Positions 42,614 to 51,172 of a stretch of 64,000 nucleotides of DNA are shown piece by piece; positions within the stretch are counted from its first letter, which is position 1, and each line of letters begins with the position of its first letter. The stretch lies in the NCBI GenBank assembly GCA_004298155.1, contig SCRD01000012.1, positions 1 to 64,000 on the forward strand, in the 5' to 3' direction. The DNA comes from Acidobacteriota bacterium (GTDB lineage Bacteria; Acidobacteriota; Terriglobia; UBA7540). The notes beneath the pieces are model-generated. The model worked only from the letters and a program-made list of their open reading frames with translations. It made no database searches and had not been told where the DNA came from. Made by a program: the position numbers and the translations under genes.

Positions 42614-42651
42614 GGATCTGCTGTTCCCGCCAGGAAGGGCAAAGCAGATCC
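42614..42651. repeat. REP-like dyad element
   Basis: Perfect 9-base arms GGATCTGCT (42614-42622) and AGCAGATCC (42643-42651) flank a 20-base loop. The element is preceded by GTCATTTCGGGCAAAGCGA. I know this arrangement as a widespread intergenic repeat in acidobacterial genomes, but that is from memory. Confidence 0.6.
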
Positions 42652-42858
42652 TTCGGCCAGAAACCGGCTTCAGGATGGCGTCGCGTAAAGCGCTCGTGGC
42701 GAATACTTCAATGGCGTTGTTTGCGATCCGGGCCAATTGAAACCAGGCGAATCCCGGCAGTGGGGGACGCCACCGTTACAGTTTCAGGCGCGAATTTGCT
42801 TGACACGCACTGGCCTAGCATGGTAGCCTTCCCCCAATGCCTGCAAGCGCGGGTTTCG

Positions 42859-42903
42859 TGGGACAAATGGGACAAATGGGACAAATGGGACAAATGGGAC
42901 AAA
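42859..42903. repeat. Five tandem copies of TGGGACAAA
   Basis: Five exact, adjacent 9-base units, which in one frame would encode Trp-Asp-Lys repeats. No flanking structure suggests a gene. The multiple-of-three length is probably incidental. Confidence 0.95.
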
Positions 42904-42914
42904 ACAATTCGTTT

Positions 42915-43100
42915 TTTGAAAAACGAACCGGAGAGGTTGTTGAAAACAAAGGACCGGTCCCAAAAAACGAACCGGAACGAAGCTAAAAACGAAGCGGAGA
43001 AGTTGTTGAAAACACGTGGCTGTGGGAAAAACGAACCGAAACGAACCGGAAAACGAAGCGGGCTATGTTGCTGAAAATACAGCGCAGTGGAAAAAACACT
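42915..43100. repeat. Degenerate tandem repeats (AAAACGAACCGG family)
   Basis: Three related blocks of about 65-75 bases each begin AAAACGAAcCGG or AAAACGAAGCGG and continue GAGAgGTTGTTGAAAACA or a variant. Short AACGAACCGG spacers lie between them. The stretch is purine-rich on the plus strand and unlike neighbouring genes in base use. Confidence 0.7.
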
Positions 43101-43132
43101 GAAAACCAGCCGGAATACGTAACGGCCGCGGC

Positions 43133-44395
43133 CTAGCCCTGTTTCCCGGCGGAGTGCCGGGCAATTTCCCTCACGCCCTCGATGAGCCGGTCAACCTCAT
43201 CGCTTGTTGTGTAACACGCGCAACCCGCCCGGACGACTCCTTTGCCGGCGAAGCCCAGACGTTCCACGACTGTGGCCGCATAAAAGTTTCCATGCGAAAC
43301 AAAAACGCCCCGTGTTGCCAGATGTGCGGAAACCTCGGAAGGCGCAATGCCCTGGACGATGAATGCCAGCGTTGGCGTCCGCCGTTCCGTGGGCGTGGGT
43401 CCAAACAACCTCACACCCGGAATATTCGAGAGGCCGTTCCATAGTTGCGTTATCAGAGCGTGGCCTCGCTCGTCGAGCCCGGCAAGGGCCCCCTGTACCT
43501 TATCGCGTCTCGATGCTCCCGCTGAAAGAGAGGCAAGAAAGTCCACGGCGGCCGCCGAGCCAGCTATCCCTTCATGGTTCTGCGTGCCGGTCTCGGCCCT
43601 TTCCGGGGCGGTATCAGGCGCTGGCAGGAGCTTTGGGAAATCGATCGATTGCAACAGATCTTGCCGGCCGTACAGAACTCCCATATGCGGGCCATAGAAT
43701 TTGTAAGCGGAACAGGCAAGAAAATCGCAGTCCCAGGCTTTCACGTCCGTGGGAATGTGCGGCGTGGAGTGGACTGCGTCCGCGAAAAGCAGCGCGCCCG
43801 CGTTGTGAGCAATTTCGGCGGCGCGTGGGATGTCATTGATGGTTCCCAGTGCGTTCGAGGCCACGCCAATGGCAAGGACCTTCGTCCGCTTGTTGACTTT
43901 CGATTCGAGGTCTTTCCAGTCAAGCTGGCCCGTTTCTGGCACGACTCTCACCGAACGGATTGCAACGCCGCGTTCCTTTGCCAGAGAACGCCACGGGTCG
44001 ATGTTTGCATGGTGGTCCAGTTCGGTCACAACGATTTCATCACCGGGACCATAGGCGCGCCCGAGCGCGCGCGAAAGATGAAACGTCAGTGTCGTCATGT
44101 TCGGGCCGAAAACGATCTCAGATGGGCTCGAATTCAGCAGCGCCGCCAATGCCGCCCGCCCGTTGCGGATGGTTTCGTCGGTTTCATTGCTGGTTGCATA
44201 GCCCCAATGGGTATTCGAGTTGTGATGATAAAGGTGGTCGCTGATGGCCTCGACCACAGGGCAGGGAACTTGCGTTCCGCCGGGGCCGTCAAAGTAAGCG
44301 ACCGGATAGCCGCCTTCGCGCCGTTCAAGCGCGGGAAATTGCGCGCGAATTTCCTTCACTGGTGCAATCGCGGTTTGGTTTGTGGCAGTGTTCAT
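43133..44395 (-). CDS. Class V aminotransferase, cysteine desulfurase-like (TIGR01976 type)
   Basis: 420 residues. PLP-binding features are ELDHHANIDPW, VASNALGTINDI and DAVHSTPHIPTDV, with the Schiff-base lysine in CSAYKFYGPHMGVLYGR. The N-terminal FDGPGGTQVPCPVVEAI matches the cysteine-desulfurase-like VC1184 subgroup. A Cys is present in the C-terminal loop (VRAGCACYTT), but whether it is a desulfurase active site is unclear. The subgroup's reaction is not established. GGGGAGA precedes the ATG. It follows the MFS gene by 111 bases in the same direction. Confidence 0.85.
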   Translation of the reverse strand: MNTATNQTAIAPVKEIRAQFPALERREGGYPVAYFDGPGGTQVPCPVVEAISDHLYHHNSNTHWGYATSNETDETIRNGRAALAALLNSSPSEIVFGPNMTTLTFHLSRALGRAYGPGDEIVVTELDHHANIDPWRSLAKERGVAIRSVRVVPETGQLDWKDLESKVNKRTKVLAIGVASNALGTINDIPRAAEIAHNAGALLFADAVHSTPHIPTDVKAWDCDFLACSAYKFYGPHMGVLYGRQDLLQSIDFPKLLPAPDTAPERAETGTQNHEGIAGSAAAVDFLASLSAGASRRDKVQGALAGLDERGHALITQLWNGLSNIPGVRLFGPTPTERRTPTLAFIVQGIAPSEVSAHLATRGVFVSHGNFYAATVVERLGFAGKGVVRAGCACYTTSDEVDRLIEGVREIARHSAGKQG

Positions 44396-44506
44396 AATGT
44401 CTCCCCGAAGTCGGTCGCCGGGGGGCGGCTTATAGAATCTAGTATTGTAGTGCCAGCCATCCTGGGAAGCGAGGGTGTTCTGCCAATGGTATGCAACTTT
44501 GAGAGA

Positions 44507-45289
44507 TCAGGCAGGCGGCATATGGGTGACTTTCACCTGAAAGAGCAGGAGAGCGGCAACAAGAATCACGCCGCTTGCGGCGACCATCGCGCCGCCAAGC
44601 CCGATCGAGTGCTTGAGCGCGCCGGCAAGGGCAGCGGAAATACCGCCGGTGAAAGTCCCGACAAAGTTAAACACACCGTAGCCGGTTGCCCGAAGCTCGG
44701 GGGACGCAATCTGGCTGAGGACAGGCATGCAACTGCAATCGTAGGATCCCCGTCCGACCCCGTAAATGGTAAGAGCTGCCAGCAGTACCCAGCCCGAACC
44801 CGTTATACCTACGATACACAGGAATGGCGCCGCCAGCGCGAGACCGGCCGCCTGTGTCAGGAGGCGGCCGCGAGAGGATCGCGTTCGCTCGCGGTGGTGA
44901 TCGGCGATCATGGCTAGACCTGCAGGCAGGTAGGCGGCTTCACTCACGCCCATCAGGCCGCGCACCACGAGAAGTTCGCGGAAATTTCTGGCTTTGCCGG
45001 TCGCCCAGGTCATCAGTGACCAGACCAGGAGGCTGGCGATGATTATCTTCTTGCGGCCAAACCGGTCCGCCATATAGCCCGCCAGAGGGCTGGCGATGGC
45101 GTATACCCACAGGAAGGAGGTGCTGAGAAGGCCCAGCTCCAGATCTGTGAGCTTGAGGTTTTGTTGTAAGAGGGGGAAGACAGAAAAGATGACCTGGCGA
45201 TCGAGGTAATTCAGCAGAAAGGCAAACCAAAGGAGCGCGACCAGGACCCAGGGATAGAGAGGCTTGCTGGTCTCGCGCCCTGCGCTCAT
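44507..45289 (-). CDS. MFS transporter, internally shortened (probably defective)
   Basis: 260 residues from the ATG at 45289, which overlaps the lyase stop as ATGA. The first ~125 residues are a normal MFS N-terminus: WFAFLLNYLDRQVIFSVFPLL, then GYMADRFGRKKIIIASLL with the motif A loop, then GVSEAAYLPAGLAMIADHH. The sequence then passes straight to a C-terminal half (LTIYGVGRGSYDCSCMPVLSQI, GVFNFVGTFTGGISAALAG). Family members are ~400-430 residues, so roughly 140-160 residues (about helices 5-7) appear missing, without a frameshift. By context the intact ancestor would import sialic acid or another sugar acid. Confidence 0.75.
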   Translation of the reverse strand: MSAGRETSKPLYPWVLVALLWFAFLLNYLDRQVIFSVFPLLQQNLKLTDLELGLLSTSFLWVYAIASPLAGYMADRFGRKKIIIASLLVWSLMTWATGKARNFRELLVVRGLMGVSEAAYLPAGLAMIADHHRERTRSSRGRLLTQAAGLALAAPFLCIVGITGSGWVLLAALTIYGVGRGSYDCSCMPVLSQIASPELRATGYGVFNFVGTFTGGISAALAGALKHSIGLGGAMVAASGVILVAALLLFQVKVTHMPPA

Positions 45290-46197
45290 CGCACACCGGC
45301 GAGCGATGGACTGAGGCTGCTGCTTTCGATCATGCCGCGCAGTTGGATTTCCTGCTCTTGCGTCAGGTTCTGTCGCGGCGCAAGGCATTTCCCGCAATCG
45401 AACCCTTGCCACTTCAGCATTGTTTTAACGGCCGAGAGCATGGGGAACTGCAGCGTGATCCGGATAAGTTCATTCACCTGGTCCTGTGCCTGGCGTGCTT
45501 CGTTCCATTTGCCGCTGCGCGCACTCTCATAAATCTTGAGGAACAGTTCAGGAACCAGGTTGTAAAACGTTCCGATTCCGCCTCCGGCGCCCATCAGCAG
45601 TCCTGCGGCAAGCACTTCATCGCGGCCGTTGAAAATCACTTTTCCGGACTGGCTGATCTGGTGCAGCTTGTAGAGATCGAAGTCCGTGAACTTCAGCCCG
45701 GCCACATTGGGGATTGAACAGAGGTCGAGAAGATGCTCAAGCGTAACCGTAAGCCGGCTGGCCTCTGGATAGTAGTACACAAGAAGCGGCAGGCTGGTGG
45801 CTTCCGCGAGTTGTTGATAGTAACTTCGCAGTTCAACGAAGCTATAATTTCCGGCTGGAGGCAGGCTGCTGACGGCCGCGGCTCCGATACGCTCTGCGTG
45901 GCGCGCCAGATGGATGGCGTCCGCCAGGCGTGCGGCGCCCACATGCAGGATCACCGTCTGGCCTTTGGGGGTGCAGCGCACGGCCGTCTCGGCCACTTGC
46001 TGCCGCATGCTGACGGGCTGCAAAATGCCTTCGCCTGTCTGGCCGCATACATAGATGCCGTGGACGCCGGCCCCATAGAGCCGCGCCAGGAGCTGTTCGA
46101 AGGATTCGGCTGCAAATTCTCCTTCTGCATTAAATGGAGTAACAACGGCAGGAAAAATTCCACGGAAACGATGTGCCCACTCTTCGTTAGACGTCAT
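45286..46197 (-). CDS. nanA: N-acetylneuraminate lyase-type aldolase (DapA/NanA family)
   Basis: 303 residues with a GGGGG ribosome binding region before the ATG at 46197. The TIM-barrel enzyme of the DHDPS family has VVTPFNAEGEF, then IYVCGQTGEGILQP (substrate carboxylate loop), then the catalytic Tyr in LLVYYYPEAS. The Schiff-base Lys is in VAGLKFTDFDLYKL. GLKFTDxDLY is the lyase-type (NanA) signature rather than the DapA type. The neighbouring sialidase supports cleavage of N-acetylneuraminate to N-acetylmannosamine and pyruvate. Another keto-acid aldolase activity cannot be excluded. Confidence 0.8.
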   Translation of the reverse strand: MTSNEEWAHRFRGIFPAVVTPFNAEGEFAAESFEQLLARLYGAGVHGIYVCGQTGEGILQPVSMRQQVAETAVRCTPKGQTVILHVGAARLADAIHLARHAERIGAAAVSSLPPAGNYSFVELRSYYQQLAEATSLPLLVYYYPEASRLTVTLEHLLDLCSIPNVAGLKFTDFDLYKLHQISQSGKVIFNGRDEVLAAGLLMGAGGGIGTFYNLVPELFLKIYESARSGKWNEARQAQDQVNELIRITLQFPMLSAVKTMLKWQGFDCGKCLAPRQNLTQEQEIQLRGMIESSSLSPSLAGVR

Positions 46198-46368
46198 GAT
46201 GGCCGGGCCCCCTTGTCTTATAAATCATTTACTGCCCAATCTTCCAGGCGTCGCGTCCTGGCCCGTTCGGGCAACCTCTCCTCGCGAAATCATTATATGA
46301 ATTTATCGCACCTGGATGAATCGATTGCGGCCGGCAAGGCCGGTGTGGGCCAGCCGAAAGGCTTCGCG

Positions 46369-47532
46369 CTATTTTGCCTTGAAGTGATCGGCGCCTTGCG
46401 TAAGCCATTCCAGATTGAAACGCGCAAACTCGATTCCTTTGTAAGCGTTCGCTGCTCCCCGCTCGTAGAGCAGGCCAATGGTTCCATCCCGCAAGACCGC
46501 GAGCGAGGAATACGCGGAAGGCCCTGCGTAAACCAGACGGCCAACGGGCCAGCTCTTTGCCTCGTCATAGCTCAGCCGGACAGTCATGCGGTCGCGCTGG
46601 TCGGTATCTGCGGGGTTCGAAAACACCAGGCGATTTCTGCCGGTAGCGCGCGCGAGCGAATAGCGAACCAAGCTCGCCTGGCAAACCGGCTCAATCAAGG
46701 CGGGGTCGAGGTGAACGGCGGACCATGTGAGCCCGCCATCGTGGCTCAGAGCAATGGCACGCTGGTGTTTGTCCGCGTAGCTGCGCATGTTCAGCAGGAG
46801 GGACCCATCGGCCAGTTCGACCACTGCCGACTCGTTGGTTTCGGGACCGGCGCTTCCACCCGTCTTCCATGTTTTGCCGTGGTCGTCGCTGTAAATCACG
46901 TGCGAATAAAATGCGTTTGTTCCGGCTACTTTGTGGTCGCAGGGGACCACCAGACGGCCGTTCGTAAGCTGGATGCCGTTGCCGGGGCCAGTGGCGTACC
47001 AGGTCCAATTCGATTTTTTGGCGGACGCGGTGATCTCTTTCGCTGCGGCCCAGTGCGCTCCGCCGTCGCTGCTGTGCGTGATCCATACGGTGCGTGCGCC
47101 TTTGAGGGAACTTTCGTCAATCTCTTTTTCGGTCTCTCCAGCGGGATTGGCCGTCATCAGCAGCCAGATGACGCCTGTGGCATCGTCCTCGACCGGGGTG
47201 GGGTTTCCCACCGTGAAGCCCGGGAAATGCGCGACCACCTGGGCCGCAGTCCAGGTCATCCCGTTATCAAGACTCCGTTTCAGCACCAGGTCGGTTGGCG
47301 CTGAATCGCTGGCGGAGCCTGCGCGGGCCTCGCAGAAAGCAAGCAGCGCGCCCGTGCCGGTTGCGAGAAGCGCAGGAATACGATGGGCGAAGTATCCGTC
47401 GTCCCTTGCCGCATAGACGGAAACTTGGCTGATGAGCGGGCGGGCCGGGTAAGCGCGGCCCAAACCCAGGAAACCCGCGGCGGTAACACATGCTGCAACC
47501 TTCAATCCGACTGTATTCCAATAGACGCCCAT
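46369..47532 (-). CDS. Exo-alpha-sialidase (GH33-like, exported)
   Basis: 387 residues with GGAGGGCGG before the ATG and a signal peptide ending near residue 30 (VAACVTAAGFLGLGRAYPA). The sialidase RIP motif is YFAHRIPALL near residue 50. Asp-box repeats are SLDNGMTW, SSDGGAHW, SDDHGKTW and SHDGGLTW, giving the six-bladed propeller. Further residues of the active site are suggested by ESAVVELADGSLLLNMRS and by GLLYERG near the C-terminus, which carries the nucleophile Tyr/Glu pair. It releases terminal sialic acid in the periplasm or outside, feeding the adjacent lyase. Confidence 0.88.
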   Translation of the reverse strand: MGVYWNTVGLKVAACVTAAGFLGLGRAYPARPLISQVSVYAARDDGYFAHRIPALLATGTGALLAFCEARAGSASDSAPTDLVLKRSLDNGMTWTAAQVVAHFPGFTVGNPTPVEDDATGVIWLLMTANPAGETEKEIDESSLKGARTVWITHSSDGGAHWAAAKEITASAKKSNWTWYATGPGNGIQLTNGRLVVPCDHKVAGTNAFYSHVIYSDDHGKTWKTGGSAGPETNESAVVELADGSLLLNMRSYADKHQRAIALSHDGGLTWSAVHLDPALIEPVCQASLVRYSLARATGRNRLVFSNPADTDQRDRMTVRLSYDEAKSWPVGRLVYAGPSAYSSLAVLRDGTIGLLYERGAANAYKGIEFARFNLEWLTQGADHFKAK

Positions 47533-47775
47533 CCGCCCTCCATGTTAAAAGCAGCCGGCGCACCAAGCGCTGTGTGGTGTGCAGGAGCCGTTATCCCCCG
47601 ATCCGCACATGTCTTTCGGGTGGCGCCGCAAAAAATCCAGGGGGCCGCATTTTACCACTGCTGACGCAATGTAGTGCACGGTTGTGTCTGGGTTTTATTA
47701 CGGATATCTCAGGAAAGATTTCCCGTTTGGAATCTCAATGGTGAGGTTGGTCATGGAATTAAAATGAGATGAAGA

Positions 47776-47852
47776 TGGTACGCCTGGAGGGATTCGAACC
47801 CCCGACCTGTTGCTCCGGAGGCAACCGCTCTATCCATCTGAGCTACAGGCGC
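47776..47852 (-). tRNA. tRNA-Arg (anticodon CCG)
   Basis: The minus strand gives a complete cloverleaf. The acceptor GCGCCTG pairs with CAGGCGT (first pair G-U). The D arm is AGCTCAGATGGATAGAGC, the anticodon loop CTCCGGA and the T arm GTCGGGGGTTCGAATCCCTCC. The CCA end is encoded. The anticodon CCG reads CGG arginine codons. Confidence 0.97.
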
Positions 47853-47925
47853 ACTTAAACAGAGTGTAATGTCTTGGCCAGATACGGTCAAGGGTCGTGC
47901 CTCTTGCGTCCTTTCACGCCAAAGC

Positions 47926-48597
47926 TCAACCAATCGCGTGAACGGTGGGTCGTTCGGGGTCGAGATAATATGCCACCAGCGTTTCGGGCCAGAATGTTAC
48001 ACGGACTTTTTCGATGCTGCCGCTTGGAAAAAGTCTTCCCAGGTCTCTTGCCGAGAGCAGGCCCAGTTCCTGGGTCTGTCCTTTGGGGATGTGGGTGCCA
48101 ATCATGCTGTTGTAACGGCGCTGTAGATTTGCCGGCAGGAACTGAATGAACGGAAGGTGATAATGGCTTTCAAATGGATACCAGTAGTTCGGCGTGGTCA
48201 CAAACCAGCTTTTGCCCACACGCATGACTTCCCGCGCAAAATGCTCCTGGCGACCCTGGCCCAGGATGTGTTCGATAACGGCGTTTGAGAACACGATGTC
48301 AAAAGCTTTGTCAGGAAAGGGCAGGGAACATCCGTCAAAAACAATGTAAGTAGGTTCCGGGTAAGCCCGGCGAGCACTTTTGACCTCGCGGGGATCATAG
48401 CCGCCGGCGACAATTTGCGAAGGATAGGGATAGGCGTCCTCAAATGTGTAGCGCAGAAACACCTCGCCGCTCGCGCCGATATCCAGTACGCGCTCTTCCG
48501 GACGAGGCCGGAACAGAGATTCGAAGAGATGGAACTTCTTCGTCCGGGATCTGTGGCTGAAATCTCTCAGAATCGATTTGAAGCGGGAACTGGCCAT
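47926..48597 (-). CDS. Class I SAM-dependent methyltransferase
   Basis: 223 residues from the ATG at 48597 (MASSRFKSILRDFS). Longer starts (TTG at 48660 or ATG at 48651) are open but add an unconserved leader. Motif I is ERVLDIGASGEVFL. GGYDPREVKSARR, FDIVFSNAVIEHI and the FVTTPNYWYPFESHYHLPFIQFLP segment follow. The latter is typical of methyltransferases acting on sugar or lipid-linked surface molecules. It lies between two tRNA genes, with no partner genes. The substrate is unknown. Confidence 0.82.
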   Translation of the reverse strand: MASSRFKSILRDFSHRSRTKKFHLFESLFRPRPEERVLDIGASGEVFLRYTFEDAYPYPSQIVAGGYDPREVKSARRAYPEPTYIVFDGCSLPFPDKAFDIVFSNAVIEHILGQGRQEHFAREVMRVGKSWFVTTPNYWYPFESHYHLPFIQFLPANLQRRYNSMIGTHIPKGQTQELGLLSARDLGRLFPSGSIEKVRVTFWPETLVAYYLDPERPTVHAIG

Positions 48598-48854
48598 TGT
48601 GAGAATCTGCCCACACCTTGCGCGCATAGGTGTCGCGGTGATGGACCCCATTCCGATCAACTATCTTGCAGCAAGTTCGGCCAAAGCGCATGATTTTCTG
48701 TGGATCAACCCCTGTGGACAAGGAACTGGAGGAGGCAAGAGAGTTCTTCTCTTGCGGTGATCGGCCCGAAGGCCCTAAAATCATTGGAGCCACAAACTTG
48801 CCGGAACCGCCTGCTGGCAATCCTCAAGCAAGTTTGCATTACGGGTCGCGACAC

Positions 48855-48944
48855 GGAGAGGTGTCCGAGTGGCTGAAGGAGCACGCTTGGAAAGCGTGTT
48901 CACGAGAAATCGTGACGTGGGTTCGAATCCCACCCTCTCCGCCA
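48855..48944 (+). tRNA. tRNA-Ser (anticodon GGA)
   Basis: A class II tRNA with a long variable arm. The acceptor GGAGAGG pairs with CCTCTCC, the D arm is GTCCGAGTGGCTGAAGGAGC, and the anticodon stem CACGC/GCGTG carries a TTGGAAA loop with anticodon GGA. The variable stem is TCACGAGAAATCGTGA and the T arm GTGGGTTCGAATCCCAC. CCA is encoded. It reads UCC and UCU serine codons. Confidence 0.97.
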
Positions 48945-49197
48945 GCAAATTTTCGATTTTGGAATTCCCCGATTCTTTCTTGTGAAACCTCAGGATCAAG
49001 GTTGAATACGGTTTGAGCGTTGCGTTTCCGAGGCCATAAGAGAACGCCTAAGCGACCGGCCTCAAAATTTCTGACCAACTCTGATAATTCGGTCCCGGCT
49101 TGTGAATTGACGCTACTGTCAATCTGCAGGAATGAAGCCCCCGGGCTTGTGATAAACTCGTCTCCGGTATTTTCAGCTTTCCAATCAGGAGGGCCTC

Positions 49198-50991
49198 ATG
49201 CGATTAATTCGCCATTCTGGTCTACTGTTGTTCGTGGTCGTCTCCCTTGTTGCCTGGAGCGTACAATGCTCGAGGACGCCGACCCAGACCGAGAATCGTG
49301 CAGCTTCAAAAACTCAAAGCCAGGCATGCCAGGACAACAGCGGCCTGAAATTGCCTCCTGGATTTTGCGGGACAATATTTGCTGATGACATTGGCCATGC
49401 CCGTCACTTGGTCGTGGCCGCTGACGGCGTAGTCTATGCCAACACCTGGTCGGGCGATTACTACGGCAACCAACCCCCCCACCCCGGCGGGTTCCTGGTA
49501 GCACTCCAGGACACCACGGGCGCCGGCAAGGCGGACGTGATCAGGCGGTTCGGCGAAACCGCGCAGACCGGCGGAGCCGGCGGGGTAGGAATTGGCCTGT
49601 ATAAGGGTTCGATTTATGCGGAGATCAACGATCGCATCGTGCGTTATGCGTTAACTTCGGGTTCCATCGTGCCGACAGGTTCTCCAGAGACCATCGTTTC
49701 CGGATTGCCACTGGGCGGGGACCATCCCATGCATCCGTTCGTCATCGATCCCGAAGGGAACATGTACGTTGATGTTGCCACGGCAACCAATGCCTGCCAG
49801 TCGCAGAATCGGATGCTGCATTCGCCCGGCAGGAAGCCGTGCACTGAACTCGAGACCCGCGGAGGTGTCTGGCGTTTCGATGCAAACAAAACGGGGCAAA
49901 AGTTTTCACCAGCCGAGCGTTTTGCAACGGGAATCCGCAACGCGGAAGGCCTGGCCATCGACCCGACCGGCCAGCACATCTATGCGACCCAGCACGGCCG
50001 CGACCAATTGCACGCGAACTGGCCCGAGCTTTATAAACCCGAGGAAGAGGCCACGCAGCCCGCGGAGGAGTTGATACTGCTAAAGGAAGGCGGCGATTAC
50101 GGCTGGCCCGCATGTTACTACGACGCCATACAGGGGAAACTGGTTCTGGCCCCGGAATACGGCGGTGACGGCGGCAAAAAGACTGGCATTTGCGCAAAGA
50201 AGACGCCTCCTATCGCGGCTTTCCCAGCGCACTGGGGGCCAAATGCGATGGCGTACTACGACAAGAAGGAATTTCCGGCCCACTATCACGATGGTGTGTT
50301 TATTGCCTTCCACGGTTCATGGGACCGGGCACCCTACCCCCAAGGCGGTTACAACGTGGTTTTTCAGCCGCTGGCCGGCGATCATGCATCAGCAGGATGC
50401 GATATCTTTGCGGACGGTTTCGCTGGGACGGTGAAGTCTCCCGATAAAGCCGTACATCGTCCAAGCGGTCTTGCCGTTGGCCCGGACGGGGCGCTGTACG
50501 TTTCCGACGATGTGCGCGGAACGATCTACCGAATTGTCTATCAAGGGGGCTCGGCGGGCGGTGCCGCGAGCTACACTCCCTGTCCAAGCGCTTCGGCGCC
50601 GGCTGGCGAAATCGCCGAGACCCCTGCCAAACCTCCGGAAGGCACGCATGCCAACGCCGGCACAGCCGCGGCCAGGCGACCCCCCGTTCCTGAAGGGGCG
50701 ACGCGCGAAATGGTCGCGCTGGGCGATCGCATCTACCACGGGCAGGTGGGCGGTGGGACTTGCACAGCCTGCCACGGCATGAATGGCAAGGGCTCGCCCT
50801 TGGGTCCCGACCTGACGGACAAGAAATGGCTGTGGAGCGATGGCAGTTACAAGGGGATTGCCAAAACGATTAGGGAGGGCGTCATGCATCCCAAAGATTA
50901 CCGCAGCCCGATGCCGCCCAGGGGCGGCGCGCAACTCACGGATGAGCAGGTAATGGCGCTCGCAGCCTATGTCTGGTCTCTGAGCCATTGA
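49198..50991 (+). CDS. Sugar/aldose dehydrogenase-like propeller fused to cytochrome c
   Basis: 597 residues. A signal peptide with Cys at about 24 (LVAWSVQCSRT) may be a lipoprotein site. Residues ~50-450 form a PQQ-type glucose/sorbosone dehydrogenase propeller: GIRNAEGLAIDPTGQHIYAT, QHGRDQLHANWPEL, GGDYGWPACYYD and HRPSGLAVGPDGALYVSDD. A Pro/Ala linker leads to a cytochrome c domain with heme site CTACHGMNGKGSPLGPDL near 520 and an axial Met in YRSPMPPRGGAQL. The substrate is presumably a sugar or related alcohol oxidised in the periplasm, with electrons passed to the fused heme. It stands alone, with tRNA-Ser upstream. Confidence 0.88.
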   Translation: MRLIRHSGLLLFVVVSLVAWSVQCSRTPTQTENRAASKTQSQACQDNSGLKLPPGFCGTIFADDIGHARHLVVAADGVVYANTWSGDYYGNQPPHPGGFLVALQDTTGAGKADVIRRFGETAQTGGAGGVGIGLYKGSIYAEINDRIVRYALTSGSIVPTGSPETIVSGLPLGGDHPMHPFVIDPEGNMYVDVATATNACQSQNRMLHSPGRKPCTELETRGGVWRFDANKTGQKFSPAERFATGIRNAEGLAIDPTGQHIYATQHGRDQLHANWPELYKPEEEATQPAEELILLKEGGDYGWPACYYDAIQGKLVLAPEYGGDGGKKTGICAKKTPPIAAFPAHWGPNAMAYYDKKEFPAHYHDGVFIAFHGSWDRAPYPQGGYNVVFQPLAGDHASAGCDIFADGFAGTVKSPDKAVHRPSGLAVGPDGALYVSDDVRGTIYRIVYQGGSAGGAASYTPCPSASAPAGEIAETPAKPPEGTHANAGTAAARRPPVPEGATREMVALGDRIYHGQVGGGTCTACHGMNGKGSPLGPDLTDKKWLWSDGSYKGIAKTIREGVMHPKDYRSPMPPRGGAQLTDEQVMALAAYVWSLSH

Positions 50992-51172
50992 GAGAAGACC
51001 AAATTGGCCATTGCGCGGCACTTCCTGACAGACTTGTTATGCGGGGAGTGAAAAACGTCCCAGGAAGGTTCCGTCGTGGGGCCGAAATGCCCAGTCATTC
51101 CAGAGAAGAGTGCCCGGAGGAAAATGGGAGGAACGATACTCGAGCGAGTAAACTGAGGCAGGAAAACCAGCC

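Larger units (their letters stand above)
42239..43132. other. 894-base non-coding region rich in repeats
   Basis: An open frame crosses 42370-43074 on the plus strand, but it is low-complexity and built on repeats, so I do not call it a gene. The region holds a 31-base palindrome (42283-42313), a dyad element (42614-42651), a 5-unit tandem repeat (42859-42903) and degenerate AAAACGAACCGG-type repeats (42915-43100). Confidence 0.8.

Noticed and set aside
42370-43074. A 234-codon open frame on the plus strand
   Set aside because: It runs through a REP-like dyad, the TGGGACAAA tandem units and degenerate repeats. Composition is low-complexity, no ribosome binding site is present, and nothing resembles a protein family.
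42859-43100. Possible CRISPR array
   Set aside because: Units are directly adjacent or degenerate, without uniform repeats separated by unique spacers, and no cas gene is in the window.
43574-44917. A 447-codon plus-strand frame opposite the aminotransferase and MFS genes
   Set aside because: It is antisense to two well-supported genes and crosses their intergenic gap. The translation shows no domain.
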